59,120 nucleotides of DNA from an uncultured Christensenella sp. (GTDB lineage Bacteria > Bacillota > Clostridia > Christensenellales > UBA1242). The notes under the pieces were generated by a model. It saw nothing but the letters and a program-made list of their open reading frames with translations, did not search any database and was not told the origin of the DNA. The stretch is from contig CASFBJ010000014.1 in the NCBI GenBank assembly GCA_949292875.1, positions 1-59,120 on the forward strand, in the 5' to 3' direction. The position numbers and the translations under genes are program-made. Numbering within the stretch: position 1 is the first letter of the stretch; each line of letters starts with the position of its first letter. Of this stretch, positions 8,188-17,227 are shown in pieces.

Positions 8188-8634
8188 TTATAATTTACTT
8201 GCACTTTCTCTTGCCATTTTATCACAAAGATTGTTATATTCATTATCACTATGCCCTTTTACTTTTACAAAATGTACATCATGATAAGAAACTAATTCAT
8301 CTAATCTCTGCCATAAGTCTTTATTAAGTACATCTTTTTTTTGAGAATTTTTCCAATTTTTATTTTTCCAATCAGAAATCCAATTATTGTTAAAGGCATT
8401 AATAACATAACTGCTGTCTGAATGCAAATATACTTCGCACTTCACTTTTAACGCTTCCAATGCTTTTATAACAGCTAAAAGTTCCATTCTATTATTAGTT
8501 GTATCTCTTTCTGCACCACTTAAATATTTTGTTTTATCATTATGCATTAAAATACATGCCCAGCCCCCTACACCTGGATTATTAAGACAAGAGCCATCAG
8601 TATATATAATTACTTGTTTTAGTTCGTTATTCAT
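8188..8634 (-). CDS. rnhA: ribonuclease HI
   Basis: A 148-residue RNase H that cuts the RNA strand of RNA-DNA hybrids. The four metal-binding acids are present: Asp13 (YTDGS), Glu51 (RMELLA), Asp73 (HSDSSY) and Asp138 (LCDKMA). The catalytic His is in KGHSDNEYN. A basic, Trp-rich handle (residues 85-100) is present as in E. coli RNase HI, and the length is typical. No Shine-Dalgarno sequence precedes the ATG; instead a -10-like box ends 6 nt upstream, so the mRNA may be leaderless. It stands alone, divergent from tRNA-Trp. Confidence 0.95.
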   Translation of the reverse strand: MNNELKQVIIYTDGSCLNNPGVGGWACILMHNDKTKYLSGAERDTTNNRMELLAVIKALEALKVKCEVYLHSDSSYVINAFNNNWISDWKNKNWKNSQKKDVLNKDLWQRLDELVSYHDVHFVKVKGHSDNEYNNLCDKMARESASKL

Positions 8635-8640
8635 AAAGCA

Positions 8641-8669
8641 AGAATAACAAAAAAAGCAAAAAAAAGCAA
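8641..8669 (-). promoter_or_regulatory. candidate leaderless promoter of rnhA
   Basis: On the - strand: TTGCTT (8664-8669), 17 bp, TATTCT (8641-8646), then 6 nt to the ATG at 8634. The boxes are weaker than those of the neighbouring tRNA promoter, but no other signal and no Shine-Dalgarno is present. Confidence 0.45.
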
Positions 8670-8676
8670 TAAATTA

Positions 8677-8705
8677 TTGACAAAAATACAGAAATATAAT
8701 ATACT
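8677..8705 (+). promoter_or_regulatory. promoter of tRNA-Trp
   Basis: -35 TTGACA (8677-8682), 17 bp, -10 TATACT (8700-8705). The predicted start near 8712 leaves about 20 nt of 5' leader before the tRNA. Confidence 0.75.
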
Positions 8706-8731
8706 AGCTTTGTTAAATAATAATTATCTTT

Positions 8732-8805
8732 AGGGGTGTAGTTCATCGGTAGAATAAGAGTCTCCAAAACTCCAGAGGAGGGTTCAACTCCTTCCACCCC
8801 TGCCA
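8732..8805 (+). tRNA. tRNA-Trp (anticodon CCA)
   Basis: A 74-nt cloverleaf. The acceptor AGGGGTG/CACCCCT is fully paired, the D-arm is GTTC/GAAT, and the anticodon loop CTCCAAA reads TGG. T-stem GAGGG/CCTTC, discriminator G and encoded CCA follow. The anticodon stem AGAGT/ACTCC has an A27-C43 mismatch, so it holds only four pairs. It has its own promoter and terminator. Confidence 0.92.
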
Positions 8806-8818
8806 ATAATAACATAAA

Positions 8819-8847
8819 AACTCACAAGTCATCTTGTGAGTTTTTTT
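8819..8847. terminator. bidirectional terminator between tRNA-Trp and rarA
   Basis: A 10-bp stem AACTCACAAG/CTTGTGAGTT with loop TCAT is followed by T7 on the + strand and preceded by A5, giving a U-tract on the - strand too. It can end both tRNA-Trp and rarA. Confidence 0.88.
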
Positions 8848-8857
8848 ATGTACTTCA

Positions 8858-10138
8858 CTAACTTAAAAATTTTTTTCTTTTCAAATCTTTTTCATATCCG
8901 TTTTTAGTTGGATTGTAATATATTCTATCTTTTAAAGAATCAGGCAAATATTGCTGTTTTACATATCCTCCAAAATCATGTGGATATAAATAAGTTCCTT
9001 GTTTCTCACTTTCAAGATTTTTATTGTTTTTTAAGTGTGCAGGAATATTATCATCCTTATTATATTTAACATCTTTTTGAACGGATTCTAATGCTAAAAT
9101 CACACTATTTGACTTTGGCGCTTCACAGACATATATAATTGCGTGAGATAGCGGAATATTTGCTTCAGGCATTCCTATATCCTTTATTATTTGTAAAGCA
9201 TTATAAGCAATCATTACCGCCATACTATCTGCCATACCTACATCTTCTGAAGCGTGAACAACAAGCCTTCTAGCAATAATTAAAGGGTCACATCCTGCAT
9301 CAATCAATCTATTTGAATAATACAATGCCGCATCAGCATCACTACCTCTAAGAGATTTGCAAAATGCAGACAGTATATCGTAAAATAAATTTTCATCAGT
9401 TGACAAGGCTTTTTTTTGTATACTATTTTCTGCAATTTGCAAGTCTATATTTATAATTCCATTACTATCAGTTGGTGTACTTAATACCGCTAATTCAAGA
9501 GCATTTAAAGCCATACGCACATCTCCACAAGATTGACTAGCTATATGATTTAATGCATCATCATGTACTTTTATATTTAGTTTCCCAAGACCTCTTTCTT
9601 TGTCTATTATGGCTTGATTTAAAATATTTATTATATTCTTTAAAGTTAGCGGTTTAAATTCAAATATTGTACATCTAGATACAATTGCTCTTGTCATAGA
9701 AAAATAGGGATTTTCCGTTGTTGCGCCAATAAAAACTATACTACCCTCTTCCATAGCTTCTAATATGCTATCGCTTTGAGTCTTACTCCATCTATGACAT
9801 TCATCTAATAACAAATAAGTTTTCTTACCATAAAGTTTAAAATTATTTTTTGCATCTTCTATGACTTTCTTTGCATCAGCTACACCAGAATATATTGCAT
9901 TCAACTTAACAAAAATTGAATTACTCATATTTGCAATAATATTTGCTAGTGTCGTTTTCCCAGTACCTGGAGGACCATAAAATATACAATTACCTAAACA
10001 TTTTGCTTTAATTGCTCTAGTGAGTAATGTATTTTCTCCTACTATATGTTCTTGTCCAAAAAATTGTTTTAAATTAGTAGGTCTCATACGCATAGCTAAA
10101 GGTTGATTTTTATTATTCAAATTATCAAATAAATCCAT
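8858..10138 (-). CDS. rarA: replication-associated recombination protein A (RarA/MgsA), AAA+ ATPase
   Basis: A 426-residue clamp-loader-like AAA+ ATPase that acts at stalled replication forks. Walker A GPPGTGKTT is at residues 55-63 and Walker B LLLDECHRW follows near 110, with sensor 1 in GATTEN and an arginine finger in VSRC. The C-terminal half (from about 250) is the MgsA/RarA tetramerisation region. The length matches MgsA of Bacillota. The start ATG has AGGAG 7 nt upstream, with TATAAT close before it. It is a single gene ending at the shared terminator with tRNA-Trp. Confidence 0.95.
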   Translation of the reverse strand: MDLFDNLNNKNQPLAMRMRPTNLKQFFGQEHIVGENTLLTRAIKAKCLGNCIFYGPPGTGKTTLANIIANMSNSIFVKLNAIYSGVADAKKVIEDAKNNFKLYGKKTYLLLDECHRWSKTQSDSILEAMEEGSIVFIGATTENPYFSMTRAIVSRCTIFEFKPLTLKNIINILNQAIIDKERGLGKLNIKVHDDALNHIASQSCGDVRMALNALELAVLSTPTDSNGIINIDLQIAENSIQKKALSTDENLFYDILSAFCKSLRGSDADAALYYSNRLIDAGCDPLIIARRLVVHASEDVGMADSMAVMIAYNALQIIKDIGMPEANIPLSHAIIYVCEAPKSNSVILALESVQKDVKYNKDDNIPAHLKNNKNLESEKQGTYLYPHDFGGYVKQQYLPDSLKDRIYYNPTKNGYEKDLKRKKFLS

Positions 10139-10188
10139 ATAATTTCTCCTAGTATTATATTATCATAAATAATTAAAATTTTCAATAA

Positions 10189-11277
10189 TCAAAAATATAT
10201 AATTAATAAATTATTTTTCATCTTAGATAAATCACACTTTCTCATTCCTTTAATTTCTCTATTTAAAATTTTGAAAGACACATCTCCGTTACCTTTTTTC
10301 TCAAATTTTATTTTATAATTTAGATAACAGATTTCAAAATCTATATCAATAGCAATTTTTTTAATTGATATATGGGTTCCAAACAAATATATGCCTATCT
10401 TATTCAAAAATTGCTCTTGTATATTGGCATGTTTTAATAAACTAAATCCATTACAATTTACATATGAAAAAAATATATCATTTAATTCTTTAGAAAATAA
10501 AAATTTGTTAAAAATAGCACTTTCTTCTAATTTTTCTATCATTATCATACTATTTTCAAAAATAGTAAATTCACAAATATTTCCGCAAAAATTAAAATCA
10601 AAACCATTAATTTTTTTTATTCTATATTTATCTTTATAAACTGAGCCTATTACATATATATAGTTCTCATCCTTTTCTTCAATAGTATAGTAATCAAAAT
10701 TTTTCAACTTAATATATATCTTTATTATTTTTGATTCATTATTTGTTGATATATAATAAATGTTTTTATCATAATCATAATACATTCTTGCAACAAATTT
10801 ATTATTAAATATAAAAAAAGTTTGTCTATTATAAGTACAGGCTTGATTCAAAATTATTTCATTTATTTTAAATATGAAATTATATTCTACACTCTCATTA
10901 TTTAACAAAAGACTATTTGTTATAAAACATACATTTGAATAGTATTTCTCTATTATTGTATAATATTTGTTATTTACATTATATTTTTTATCATCTACAT
11001 AAAACAAAAGTTTATTAGGACTTTCAATCCATTTTTGTAAAATTAATGCTTGAAAATTGTACTTGATATACTTAATTATGTTATCAATATAAAAACATTC
11101 CATTTCATTAAGCTTCTCTAATTTTTTTATTTGTAATGATTCATTATTTTCAACATAGTTATTAATTATACTTGAATATTTTTTATATCTACCTTTAATA
11201 ACATTTTTTTTCAATGCTTGAGATTTGATTATTAATAAAAGCATAAACAAAAAGAAAATAAATAACATACCATACAT
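10189..11277 (-). CDS. orphan protein with N-terminal membrane anchor
   Basis: I do not recognise this 362-residue protein. Residues 1-19 form one strongly hydrophobic helix followed at once by a basic stretch (KKNVIKGRYKK), so the rest is probably cytoplasmic by the positive-inside rule. The remainder is rich in Asn, Lys, Ile, Tyr and Phe, with predicted beta-strand character and no metal or nucleotide motif. It stands alone between the rny terminator and rarA. No Shine-Dalgarno precedes the ATG; TATAAT ends 7 nt upstream. An extreme AT-rich codon choice hints at weak conservation or lineage specificity. The second ATG (codon 4) is an alternative start. Confidence 0.6.
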   Translation of the reverse strand: MYGMLFIFFLFMLLLIIKSQALKKNVIKGRYKKYSSIINNYVENNESLQIKKLEKLNEMECFYIDNIIKYIKYNFQALILQKWIESPNKLLFYVDDKKYNVNNKYYTIIEKYYSNVCFITNSLLLNNESVEYNFIFKINEIILNQACTYNRQTFFIFNNKFVARMYYDYDKNIYYISTNNESKIIKIYIKLKNFDYYTIEEKDENYIYVIGSVYKDKYRIKKINGFDFNFCGNICEFTIFENSMIMIEKLEESAIFNKFLFSKELNDIFFSYVNCNGFSLLKHANIQEQFLNKIGIYLFGTHISIKKIAIDIDFEICYLNYKIKFEKKGNGDVSFKILNREIKGMRKCDLSKMKNNLLIIYF

Positions 11278-11284
11278 AATATTA

Positions 11285-11314
11285 ATTATAAACTTTAAAA
11301 AAACATATAAACAA
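11285..11314 (-). promoter_or_regulatory. candidate leaderless promoter of the orphan ORF
   Basis: On the - strand TATAAT lies at 11285-11290, 7 nt before the ATG, with a weak TTGTTT (11309-11314) 18 bp upstream. It sits directly after the rny terminator. Confidence 0.4.
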
Positions 11315-11338
11315 AAAAATTCTTACATTAGTAAGAAT
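11313..11338 (-). terminator. rho-independent terminator of rny
   Basis: An 8-bp stem ATTCTTAC/GTAAGAAT (11319-11338 with a 4-nt loop) is followed on the - strand by a U-tract (11313-11319). It begins immediately after the rny stop codon. Confidence 0.85.
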
Positions 11339-12922
11339 TTATTTTGCGTATTCCACTGTTCTTGTTTCTCTAATGATATTTACCTTTATTTGTCCTGGAT
11401 ATTCTAGTTCATTTTCTATATTTTTAGCAATATCTTTAGCTAAAATAAAAGTTTGTTCTTCACTAATCATTTCAGGTACAACTATAACTCTAACCTCTCT
11501 ACCTGCTTGAATAGCAAATGACTTCTCAACTCCTTTGAATTGATTTGCTATCTTTTCAATATTTTCTAATCTTTTAATGTAACTTTCTAGTGATTCTCTT
11601 CTTGCCCCAGGTCTAGCACTTGAAATAGCATCTGCAGCTTGTACTAATATCGCTTCTATAGATTGATATTCTACTCCACCATGATGAGCTTCAATACAAT
11701 GTATTATCGCATCATTTTCTTTGTATTTTTTAGCAAGTTCAACGCCTATAGTAACATGCGTCCCTTCTTGTTCATGATCAACAGCTTTTCCAATATCATG
11801 TAGTAATCCGCCTCTTTTTGCTATATTAGCATCAGCTCCTATTTCTTCAGCCATCAAACCTGCCAAATGAGCAACTTCTAAACTATGATTTAGACAATTT
11901 TGACCATAACTTGTTCTAAATTTTAATCTTCCTAAAATTTTAACCAATTCAGGATGTAAATTATGAATACCTACACTATAACAAGCATTTTCACCAGCTT
12001 CTTTAATTGTAGCATCCATATCTTTACGAACTTTATCTACAAGTTCTTCAATTCTTGCAGGATGTATTCGTCCATCTAATATCAATTTTTCCAAAGCAAT
12101 GCGAGCAATCTCTCTCCTTACTGGGTCAAATCCAGACACGGTTATTGACTCAGGAGAATCATCAATAATTAATTCTACTCCTGTAGATTGCTCTAGTGCC
12201 CTTATATTTCTTCCTTCTCTACCTATTATTCTTCCTTTAACTTCTTCATTAGGTATAGAAACTACAGAAACTGTTACTTCTTGCGCATGGTCAGCAGCAC
12301 ATTTTTGAATAGCTAGAGTAATAATTTCCTTTGCCTTTTTAATTGCATTATCTTTTGCATCTTGTTCTATTTCTTTAACTATTTTAATAGCATCAATTTT
12401 TGCTTCTTCAATGCAAGCGTTTTTTATTTCTTTTTTAGCTTCATCTTTACTTAAACCAGATATTCTTTCTAGTTCACTTATTTGTTGCATTTTTATTTTA
12501 TTTAATTCATTTTTAGCAACATCTATATCTTTTTCTTTTAAATCTAAATTTTGTTTTATTACTTCAATATTTTCTTGCTTTTTCTCAAGTATTTCTTCTT
12601 TTTTTAATAAATTTTCTTCTCTAGTTAAAAGTTTTTCTTCTAATCTTCTAACTTCATTTCTTCTTTCTTTTACTTCTTCATCTATATCTTGTTTTATCTT
12701 TAAGGATTCATCTTTAGCCTCTAGCAAAGCTTCTTTTTTAACAGTTTTAGCTTCTGAATAGGCGTTTTCAATTATACGATTCGCTTCAGTTTTAGCTTGA
12801 TTTAAGTTTTTCACATTTATTTTTGATAATATAAAGTATCCCCCTAAACCACCAACTAGCAAACCACCTATTACACTTATAACTACTATAAGTGGAATAG
12901 ATATACTTAGTAAAAATGGCAT
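11339..12922 (-). CDS. rny: ribonuclease Y
   Basis: A 527-residue endoribonuclease that starts bulk mRNA decay at the membrane. The N-terminal transmembrane helix (about residues 7-32) is followed by a long charged coiled coil (about 35-190), then a KH domain ([15 protein letters not shown]) and an HD domain with the metal motif HDIGK followed by His in EAHHGG. Length and order match RNase Y of Bacillota. ATG with AAGGAG upstream. It has its own promoter and terminator, so it is monocistronic. Confidence 0.97.
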   Translation of the reverse strand: MPFLLSISIPLIVVISVIGGLLVGGLGGYFILSKINVKNLNQAKTEANRIIENAYSEAKTVKKEALLEAKDESLKIKQDIDEEVKERRNEVRRLEEKLLTREENLLKKEEILEKKQENIEVIKQNLDLKEKDIDVAKNELNKIKMQQISELERISGLSKDEAKKEIKNACIEEAKIDAIKIVKEIEQDAKDNAIKKAKEIITLAIQKCAADHAQEVTVSVVSIPNEEVKGRIIGREGRNIRALEQSTGVELIIDDSPESITVSGFDPVRREIARIALEKLILDGRIHPARIEELVDKVRKDMDATIKEAGENACYSVGIHNLHPELVKILGRLKFRTSYGQNCLNHSLEVAHLAGLMAEEIGADANIAKRGGLLHDIGKAVDHEQEGTHVTIGVELAKKYKENDAIIHCIEAHHGGVEYQSIEAILVQAADAISSARPGARRESLESYIKRLENIEKIANQFKGVEKSFAIQAGREVRVIVVPEMISEEQTFILAKDIAKNIENELEYPGQIKVNIIRETRTVEYAK

Positions 12923-12975
12923 TATAATCTCCTTATATATGTTTAATATAAATTATATGAATTATCATACAACTT

Positions 12976-13004
12976 ATTATAAAATAAATAACAAGATAAG
13001 TCAA
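12976..13004 (-). promoter_or_regulatory. promoter of rny
   Basis: -35 TTGACT (12999-13004), 17 bp, -10 TATAAT (12976-12981) on the - strand. The -35 box touches the U-tract of the trxA terminator, so the two units abut. Confidence 0.75.
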
Positions 13005-13034
13005 ATAAAAAAACATAAGTTAAACTTATGTTTT
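13004..13034 (-). terminator. terminator of the comM-to-trxA gene run
   Basis: An 11-bp stem AAAACATAAGT/ACTTATGTTTT with a 3-nt loop (13010-13034) lies just after trxA and continues into a U-tract on the - strand (13004-13010). Confidence 0.85.
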
Positions 13035-13038
13035 AATT

Positions 13039-13362
13039 TTAATCAATATGTTTTTTAATAAATTCTACAAGAGCACCAAAATCCTTATAACCAACTTCCA
13101 CTTCCTTCATCTCTCCATTTTTAAAGATGATAAGTGTAGGGATACTCATAACTTTAAATTTTCTTGCTATATTTTCATTTTGGTCAACATCAATTTTTAC
13201 AATTAAAACTTTATCAAATAATTCATCTTGTACTTGTTCTAAAACAGGCGCCAACATTTTACAAGGAGGACACCAAGTAGCATAAAAATCTACTAAAACT
13301 AATTTGTTATTATTTATTGTTTCTTCAAATGCGTCTTCATTTATGTGTAAAATTTCACTCAT
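13039..13362 (-). CDS. trxA: thioredoxin with WCPPC active site
   Basis: A 107-residue thioredoxin for cytoplasmic disulfide reduction. The full fold is present: active site WCPPC with Cys31 and Cys34, Asp25 region VDFYATW, and cis-Pro loop SIPTLIIF. Most bacterial TrxA have WCGPC; the Gly-to-Pro change is seen in thioredoxin variants and should alter redox potential. No signal peptide. The start ATG overlaps the stop of tcdA (ATGA) with AAGGAG inside tcdA, so it is translationally coupled. Last gene of the run, before a terminator. Confidence 0.93.
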   Translation of the reverse strand: MSEILHINEDAFEETINNNKLVLVDFYATWCPPCKMLAPVLEQVQDELFDKVLIVKIDVDQNENIARKFKVMSIPTLIIFKNGEMKEVEVGYKDFGALVEFIKKHID

Positions 13363-14045
13363 TTCAAATTCTCCTTTAATATCTTATTTATAACAAAACC
13401 AACTAATACACTTGCACATGCAGGCGGATGATATGATATACTACCTACAATATTATTTTTTGTTTTTAATGTTTGTGCGTTTGAGTATACCACATCAAGC
13501 TTTTTAATGCAATTTTCTTTACAGTATTTTCTCAATTTTTTTGCTATGTTGTCATATGATGTCTTTGATATGTCTTCTACTACATAGTTAGGTACAGATA
13601 TCTTATTGCCAACACCCAATGAAGATACAATATTTAAATTATTTTGATAGCAATATTTAATTAAAGCAGTTTTTGCCTTATAATCATCAATTGCATCTAT
13701 GACAAAATCATAGTGATTTAAATCAAAATTATCAATATTATTATCAGTTAATTGTTCTTGAAAAGTATAAACTTCTATTTTATCATCTATTAATTTTATC
13801 CTTTCTTCTATCTCTTGTACCTTATATTTACCAATGTTGTTTCTTAAAGCAATTATTTGTCTATTTATATTCGTTTCTTCAATTATATCGTAGTCAACTA
13901 TAGAAATGTGCCCAACACCAGCCCTTGCCAAAAACTCAACTATATACCCTCCAACGCCTCCAACGCCAAATACTATAATTTTAGATTTTCTAATTTTATT
14001 AAATGAATTTTCACCTATAAGATTTATCTCTCTACTATAAATCAT
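13359..14045 (-). CDS. tcdA: tRNA threonylcarbamoyladenosine dehydratase, TcdA/ThiF family
   Basis: A 228-residue E1-like adenylating enzyme. The Rossmann ATP-binding motif VFGVGGVGGYI lies near residues 26-36, and ETNINRQI with the following Ala-Leu (about 57-66) is the hallmark of the TcdA/CsdL branch. TcdA cyclises t6A37 of ANN-reading tRNAs to ct6A using ATP. It lies 8 bp after hslU and overlaps trxA by 4 bp. ATG with AGGAAA upstream. A generic ThiF/MoeB role is less likely, as no ThiS/MoaD partner is nearby. Confidence 0.88.
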   Translation of the reverse strand: MIYSREINLIGENSFNKIRKSKIIVFGVGGVGGYIVEFLARAGVGHISIVDYDIIEETNINRQIIALRNNIGKYKVQEIEERIKLIDDKIEVYTFQEQLTDNNIDNFDLNHYDFVIDAIDDYKAKTALIKYCYQNNLNIVSSLGVGNKISVPNYVVEDISKTSYDNIAKKLRKYCKENCIKKLDVVYSNAQTLKTKNNIVGSISYHPPACASVLVGFVINKILKENLK

Positions 14046-14053
14046 ACTATTTC

Positions 14054-15370
14054 CTAAATAACAAACTTCTTTAAATCATATTGTTTAATATTACCATTAA
14101 ACACACTATCTACATATTCTTTATTAATTTTAACATCTATTGTACTAGTATTATTTCCAGCATTGTATGAAACTTCTTGCAACAACTCTTCTAATATAGT
14201 ATGCAATCGTCTAGCGCCTATATTTTCACTTGTTTCATTTTCTTGTTCAGCTATTTCAGCAAGTCTCTCAAGTGCATCTTTTTCAAATATTAAATTTATA
14301 TTATCTACTTTTAAAAGTTCCTTATATTGAGTTACAAGAGCATTTTGAGGTTGAGTTAATATATTTAAAAAGTCTTTTTTTGTTAAATTGTCAAGATTTA
14401 CTCTTATAGGAAATCTTCCTTGTAATTCAGGTATTAAATCTTCAACTTTAGAAACATGAAAAGCTCCTGCAGCTATAAATAAAATAAAATCAGTTTTTAC
14501 ACTACCATATTTTGTTGAAACCGTACAACCTTCTACAATAGGCAATATATCTCTTTGTACACCTTCTCTAGATACTTCAGGGCCTCCTTTAGAAGAACCT
14601 TGAGAAGATGCAATTTTATCTATTTCATCAATAAAAATAATTCCTTCTTGCTCTACTCTCCTTATCGCTTCATCACTAACATTGTCTTGGTCAATAAGTT
14701 TGTCAGCTTCCTCCCGCAACAATATCTTTTTAGCTTCTGCAACTGTTAAATTTTTTCTCTTCTTTTTTTGAGGCATCATAGAGTTAAACATATCAGCAAG
14801 GTTAATTTCTATACCTATTGCATTTGCCATATTATTTGCTTTTGGTGTGTCAAGTACTTCTAATTCAATTATTTCATTTTCACATTTTAAATTTTCATAA
14901 TCTTCTTTTATTTTCTTTTTCAATTCTTCTACAGAAAGTTCACTTCCTTTTGCTTTTCTAGAAATATACAAAGCATCTAATATTCTTGTATCTACAATTT
15001 GCTTAGCTTTTTGTTCTACTTTTTTAATATTTTCTTCTTTAACAAGTCTTATAGCTACTTCAACCAAATCTCTTACCATACTTTCAACATCTCGGCCTAC
15101 ATAACCTACTTCAGTAAATTTTGTAGCTTCAACTTTTACGAATGGTGCACTTACAAGCTTAGCGAGCCTTCTTGCAATCTCCGTTTTACCTACACCAGTA
15201 GGTCCTTTCATTATAATATTTTTTGGAGTAATTTCATCTCTAAGTTCAGCAGGTAATTGACTTCTTCTATACCTATTTCTTAAACCTACAGCAACAGCCT
15301 TTTTAGCTTTATCTTGACCTATAATATATTTATCTAGCTCTTCAACTATTTGTTTAGGTGTTAAATCCAT
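14054..15370 (-). CDS. hslU: ATP-dependent protease ATPase subunit HslU (ClpY)
   Basis: A 438-residue AAA+ unfoldase that feeds proteins to HslV. The N-terminal IIGQDKAKKAVAV and Walker A GPTGVGKTE (near residues 53-61) are followed by GYVGRDVES, the pore loop motif. The intermediate (I) domain runs about 105-240, Walker B is IIFIDEIDKIA, and the C-terminus ends YDLKKFVI, close to the conserved HslV-contacting tail. ATG with GAGGAGG upstream. It starts 2 bp after hslV. Confidence 0.97.
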   Translation of the reverse strand: MDLTPKQIVEELDKYIIGQDKAKKAVAVGLRNRYRRSQLPAELRDEITPKNIIMKGPTGVGKTEIARRLAKLVSAPFVKVEATKFTEVGYVGRDVESMVRDLVEVAIRLVKEENIKKVEQKAKQIVDTRILDALYISRKAKGSELSVEELKKKIKEDYENLKCENEIIELEVLDTPKANNMANAIGIEINLADMFNSMMPQKKKRKNLTVAEAKKILLREEADKLIDQDNVSDEAIRRVEQEGIIFIDEIDKIASSQGSSKGGPEVSREGVQRDILPIVEGCTVSTKYGSVKTDFILFIAAGAFHVSKVEDLIPELQGRFPIRVNLDNLTKKDFLNILTQPQNALVTQYKELLKVDNINLIFEKDALERLAEIAEQENETSENIGARRLHTILEELLQEVSYNAGNNTSTIDVKINKEYVDSVFNGNIKQYDLKKFVI

Positions 15371-15372
15371 AA

Positions 15373-15915
15373 TTATACCTCCTCAGCTACAATATTATCG
15401 TTAGTATATACACATATACTACTTGCTATTTTGAGTGATTTTACAGCAATTTCTTTAGCATTCAAACTTGTATTTTCATATAGTGCTTTTCCTGCAGACA
15501 AAGCATAAAATCCTCCTGACCCTATAGCGCATACTCCGCCTTCAGGCTCTATAACATCTCCCATTCCACTAATTAGTAGCATTTGATTTTTATCTGCAAC
15601 AAGCATCATCGCTTCTAGTTTTCTTAAAGCTTTATCCGTTCTCCATAGTAAAGCAAGTTCTACTGCGCTACGCATAAGATTACCGCTAAACTTATAAAGC
15701 ATTTTTTCAAATTTTTCACTTAAACTAAAAGCGTCTGCTACAGAGCCAGCAAAACCAATTACAACACTATCATTGTATATTCTACGAACTTTTACAGCAG
15801 TTGCCTTCATTATTGCATTTTCTCCAAATGTTATTTGACCATCTCCAGCTATAACAGTTTTATCGTCTCTTTTTACTCCTATTATAGTTGTTCCTCTCAA
15901 TTTTATTTCAGACAT
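15373..15915 (-). CDS. hslV: ATP-dependent protease peptidase subunit HslV (ClpQ)
   Basis: A 180-residue proteasome-like N-terminal threonine peptidase. The catalytic Thr is expected at residue 9, in GTTIIGVKR, so an eight-residue leader must be removed. Short pro-segments like this occur in Bacillota HslV/CodW. IAGDGQ and GSGGFYA are conserved family motifs. The start overlaps the 3' end of trmFO by 13 bp and is preceded by AAAGGAGG. Forms the HslUV complex with the next gene. Confidence 0.96.
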   Translation of the reverse strand: MSEIKLRGTTIIGVKRDDKTVIAGDGQITFGENAIMKATAVKVRRIYNDSVVIGFAGSVADAFSLSEKFEKMLYKFSGNLMRSAVELALLWRTDKALRKLEAMMLVADKNQMLLISGMGDVIEPEGGVCAIGSGGFYALSAGKALYENTSLNAKEIAVKSLKIASSICVYTNDNIVAEEV

Positions 15916-17219
15916 TGTAACCCCTCCTTTATATCTTGTAATATTTGCAAAGATTTTTTAGCTAACAATATTCTTTTTTCGTTTTTATCTTTTATATCAC
16001 TATAAAGATTTTGCATAATCGCATAATTAGAGTTCATAGGTTGAAAATTTTTGCTAGTTGCACTTGAAATATAGTTTAATAGAGAACCTATCATTGTATT
16101 AGTTGTAAAATCAATACATTCTTGTCCGCTTAAATATTTAAACATATTTATAGCGCAAGCCATACCACTTGCAATACTTTCTACATATCCTTCTACTCCA
16201 CTTAATTGTCCTGCAATAAAAATATTGTGAAAATTTTTTAATTGAGAAAATTTATTCAAACTTTTTGGTGCATTTATAAATATATTTTTATGCATAGCAC
16301 CATATCTAGCAAATTCCGCATTTTCTAATGCTTTTATTTTTGAAAAAACTCTTTTTTGCTCTGCAGGAATAAGATTGGTTTGGAATCCTACAAGATTAAA
16401 CATTGTTGCTTCTTTATTCTCTTTTCTTAGTTGCAGTACAGCATAATATTTTTCATTTGTTATAGGATTATTTAATCCTATAGGTTTCATTGGTCCGTAT
16501 CTTAGGGAATCTGTTCCTCTTTTAGCCATTATTTCTATAGGCATACACCCCTCAAATACATTGACTTCAAAATCTTTTAATACTGCAACTTTAGCATTTA
16601 TCAATTCATTCACAAAATTTTCATAATCACTTTTATTTAATCCACAATTTAAGTAATCGCCAGTACCTTTGCCATACCTATCTGCAAAATAAGCAAAATT
16701 CATATCTATAGAATCTGTATATATTATAGGTGAAGCAGCATCATAAAATGACAAAAATTCTTCACCTAAAAGATTTTGTAAACTTTTACATAATTTATCA
16801 CTTGTTAATGGTCCTGTAGCAATTATAGTCGGTACATCTATATCTATGATGTCATACTCTTTTTCTACAATTTCTATATTTTCATTTTCAAGTATTTCAT
16901 TTGTAACTAATGTTGCAAATTTTTCTCTATCTACTGATAATGCAGTCCCAGCAGGTACACGAGCAAGATCTGCACATTTCATTAATAAACTTTCAAAAAT
17001 TTCTAATTCTTTTTTAAGTAACCCACAAGCATTTGTTATCTCACTGCTTTTTAAAGAATTACTACATACCAACTCCGCAAAAAGCTTTGATTTTTGAGCA
17101 GGAGTAGGATTAAATGATTTCATCTCATATAATTTAACTTTTATCCCTAATTTGGCTAATTGATAGGCAGCTTCACATCCAGCTAAACCAGCACCAATAA
17201 TATGCACTATTTTATTCAT
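15903..17219 (-). CDS. trmFO: methylenetetrahydrofolate-tRNA-(uracil-5-)-methyltransferase TrmFO
   Basis: A 438-residue folate- and FAD-dependent enzyme that makes m5U54 in the T-loop of tRNA. The N-terminal dinucleotide-binding motif is GAGLAGCEAA (about residues 10-19), followed by AELVCSNSLKS, typical of the TrmFO/GidA family. FIAGQLSGVEGYVES in the C-terminal part is the FAD-binding signature. The trmFO-hslV-hslU order is common in Bacillota. ATG with AAGGTGA upstream; 8 bp after topA. Confidence 0.97.
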   Translation of the reverse strand: MNKIVHIIGAGLAGCEAAYQLAKLGIKVKLYEMKSFNPTPAQKSKLFAELVCSNSLKSSEITNACGLLKKELEIFESLLMKCADLARVPAGTALSVDREKFATLVTNEILENENIEIVEKEYDIIDIDVPTIIATGPLTSDKLCKSLQNLLGEEFLSFYDAASPIIYTDSIDMNFAYFADRYGKGTGDYLNCGLNKSDYENFVNELINAKVAVLKDFEVNVFEGCMPIEIMAKRGTDSLRYGPMKPIGLNNPITNEKYYAVLQLRKENKEATMFNLVGFQTNLIPAEQKRVFSKIKALENAEFARYGAMHKNIFINAPKSLNKFSQLKNFHNIFIAGQLSGVEGYVESIASGMACAINMFKYLSGQECIDFTTNTMIGSLLNYISSATSKNFQPMNSNYAIMQNLYSDIKDKNEKRILLAKKSLQILQDIKEGLQCLK

Positions 17220-17227
17220 ATTTCACC

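Noticed and set aside
8627..8815. 62-aa open frame on the - strand
   Set aside because: It is the antisense reading of tRNA-Trp and its promoter; the peptide is the usual artefact of a tRNA complement.
12411..12761. 116-aa Ser/Phe-rich frame on the + strand
   Set aside because: Antisense of the RNase Y coiled coil; its composition is that expected from complementing Lys/Glu codons.
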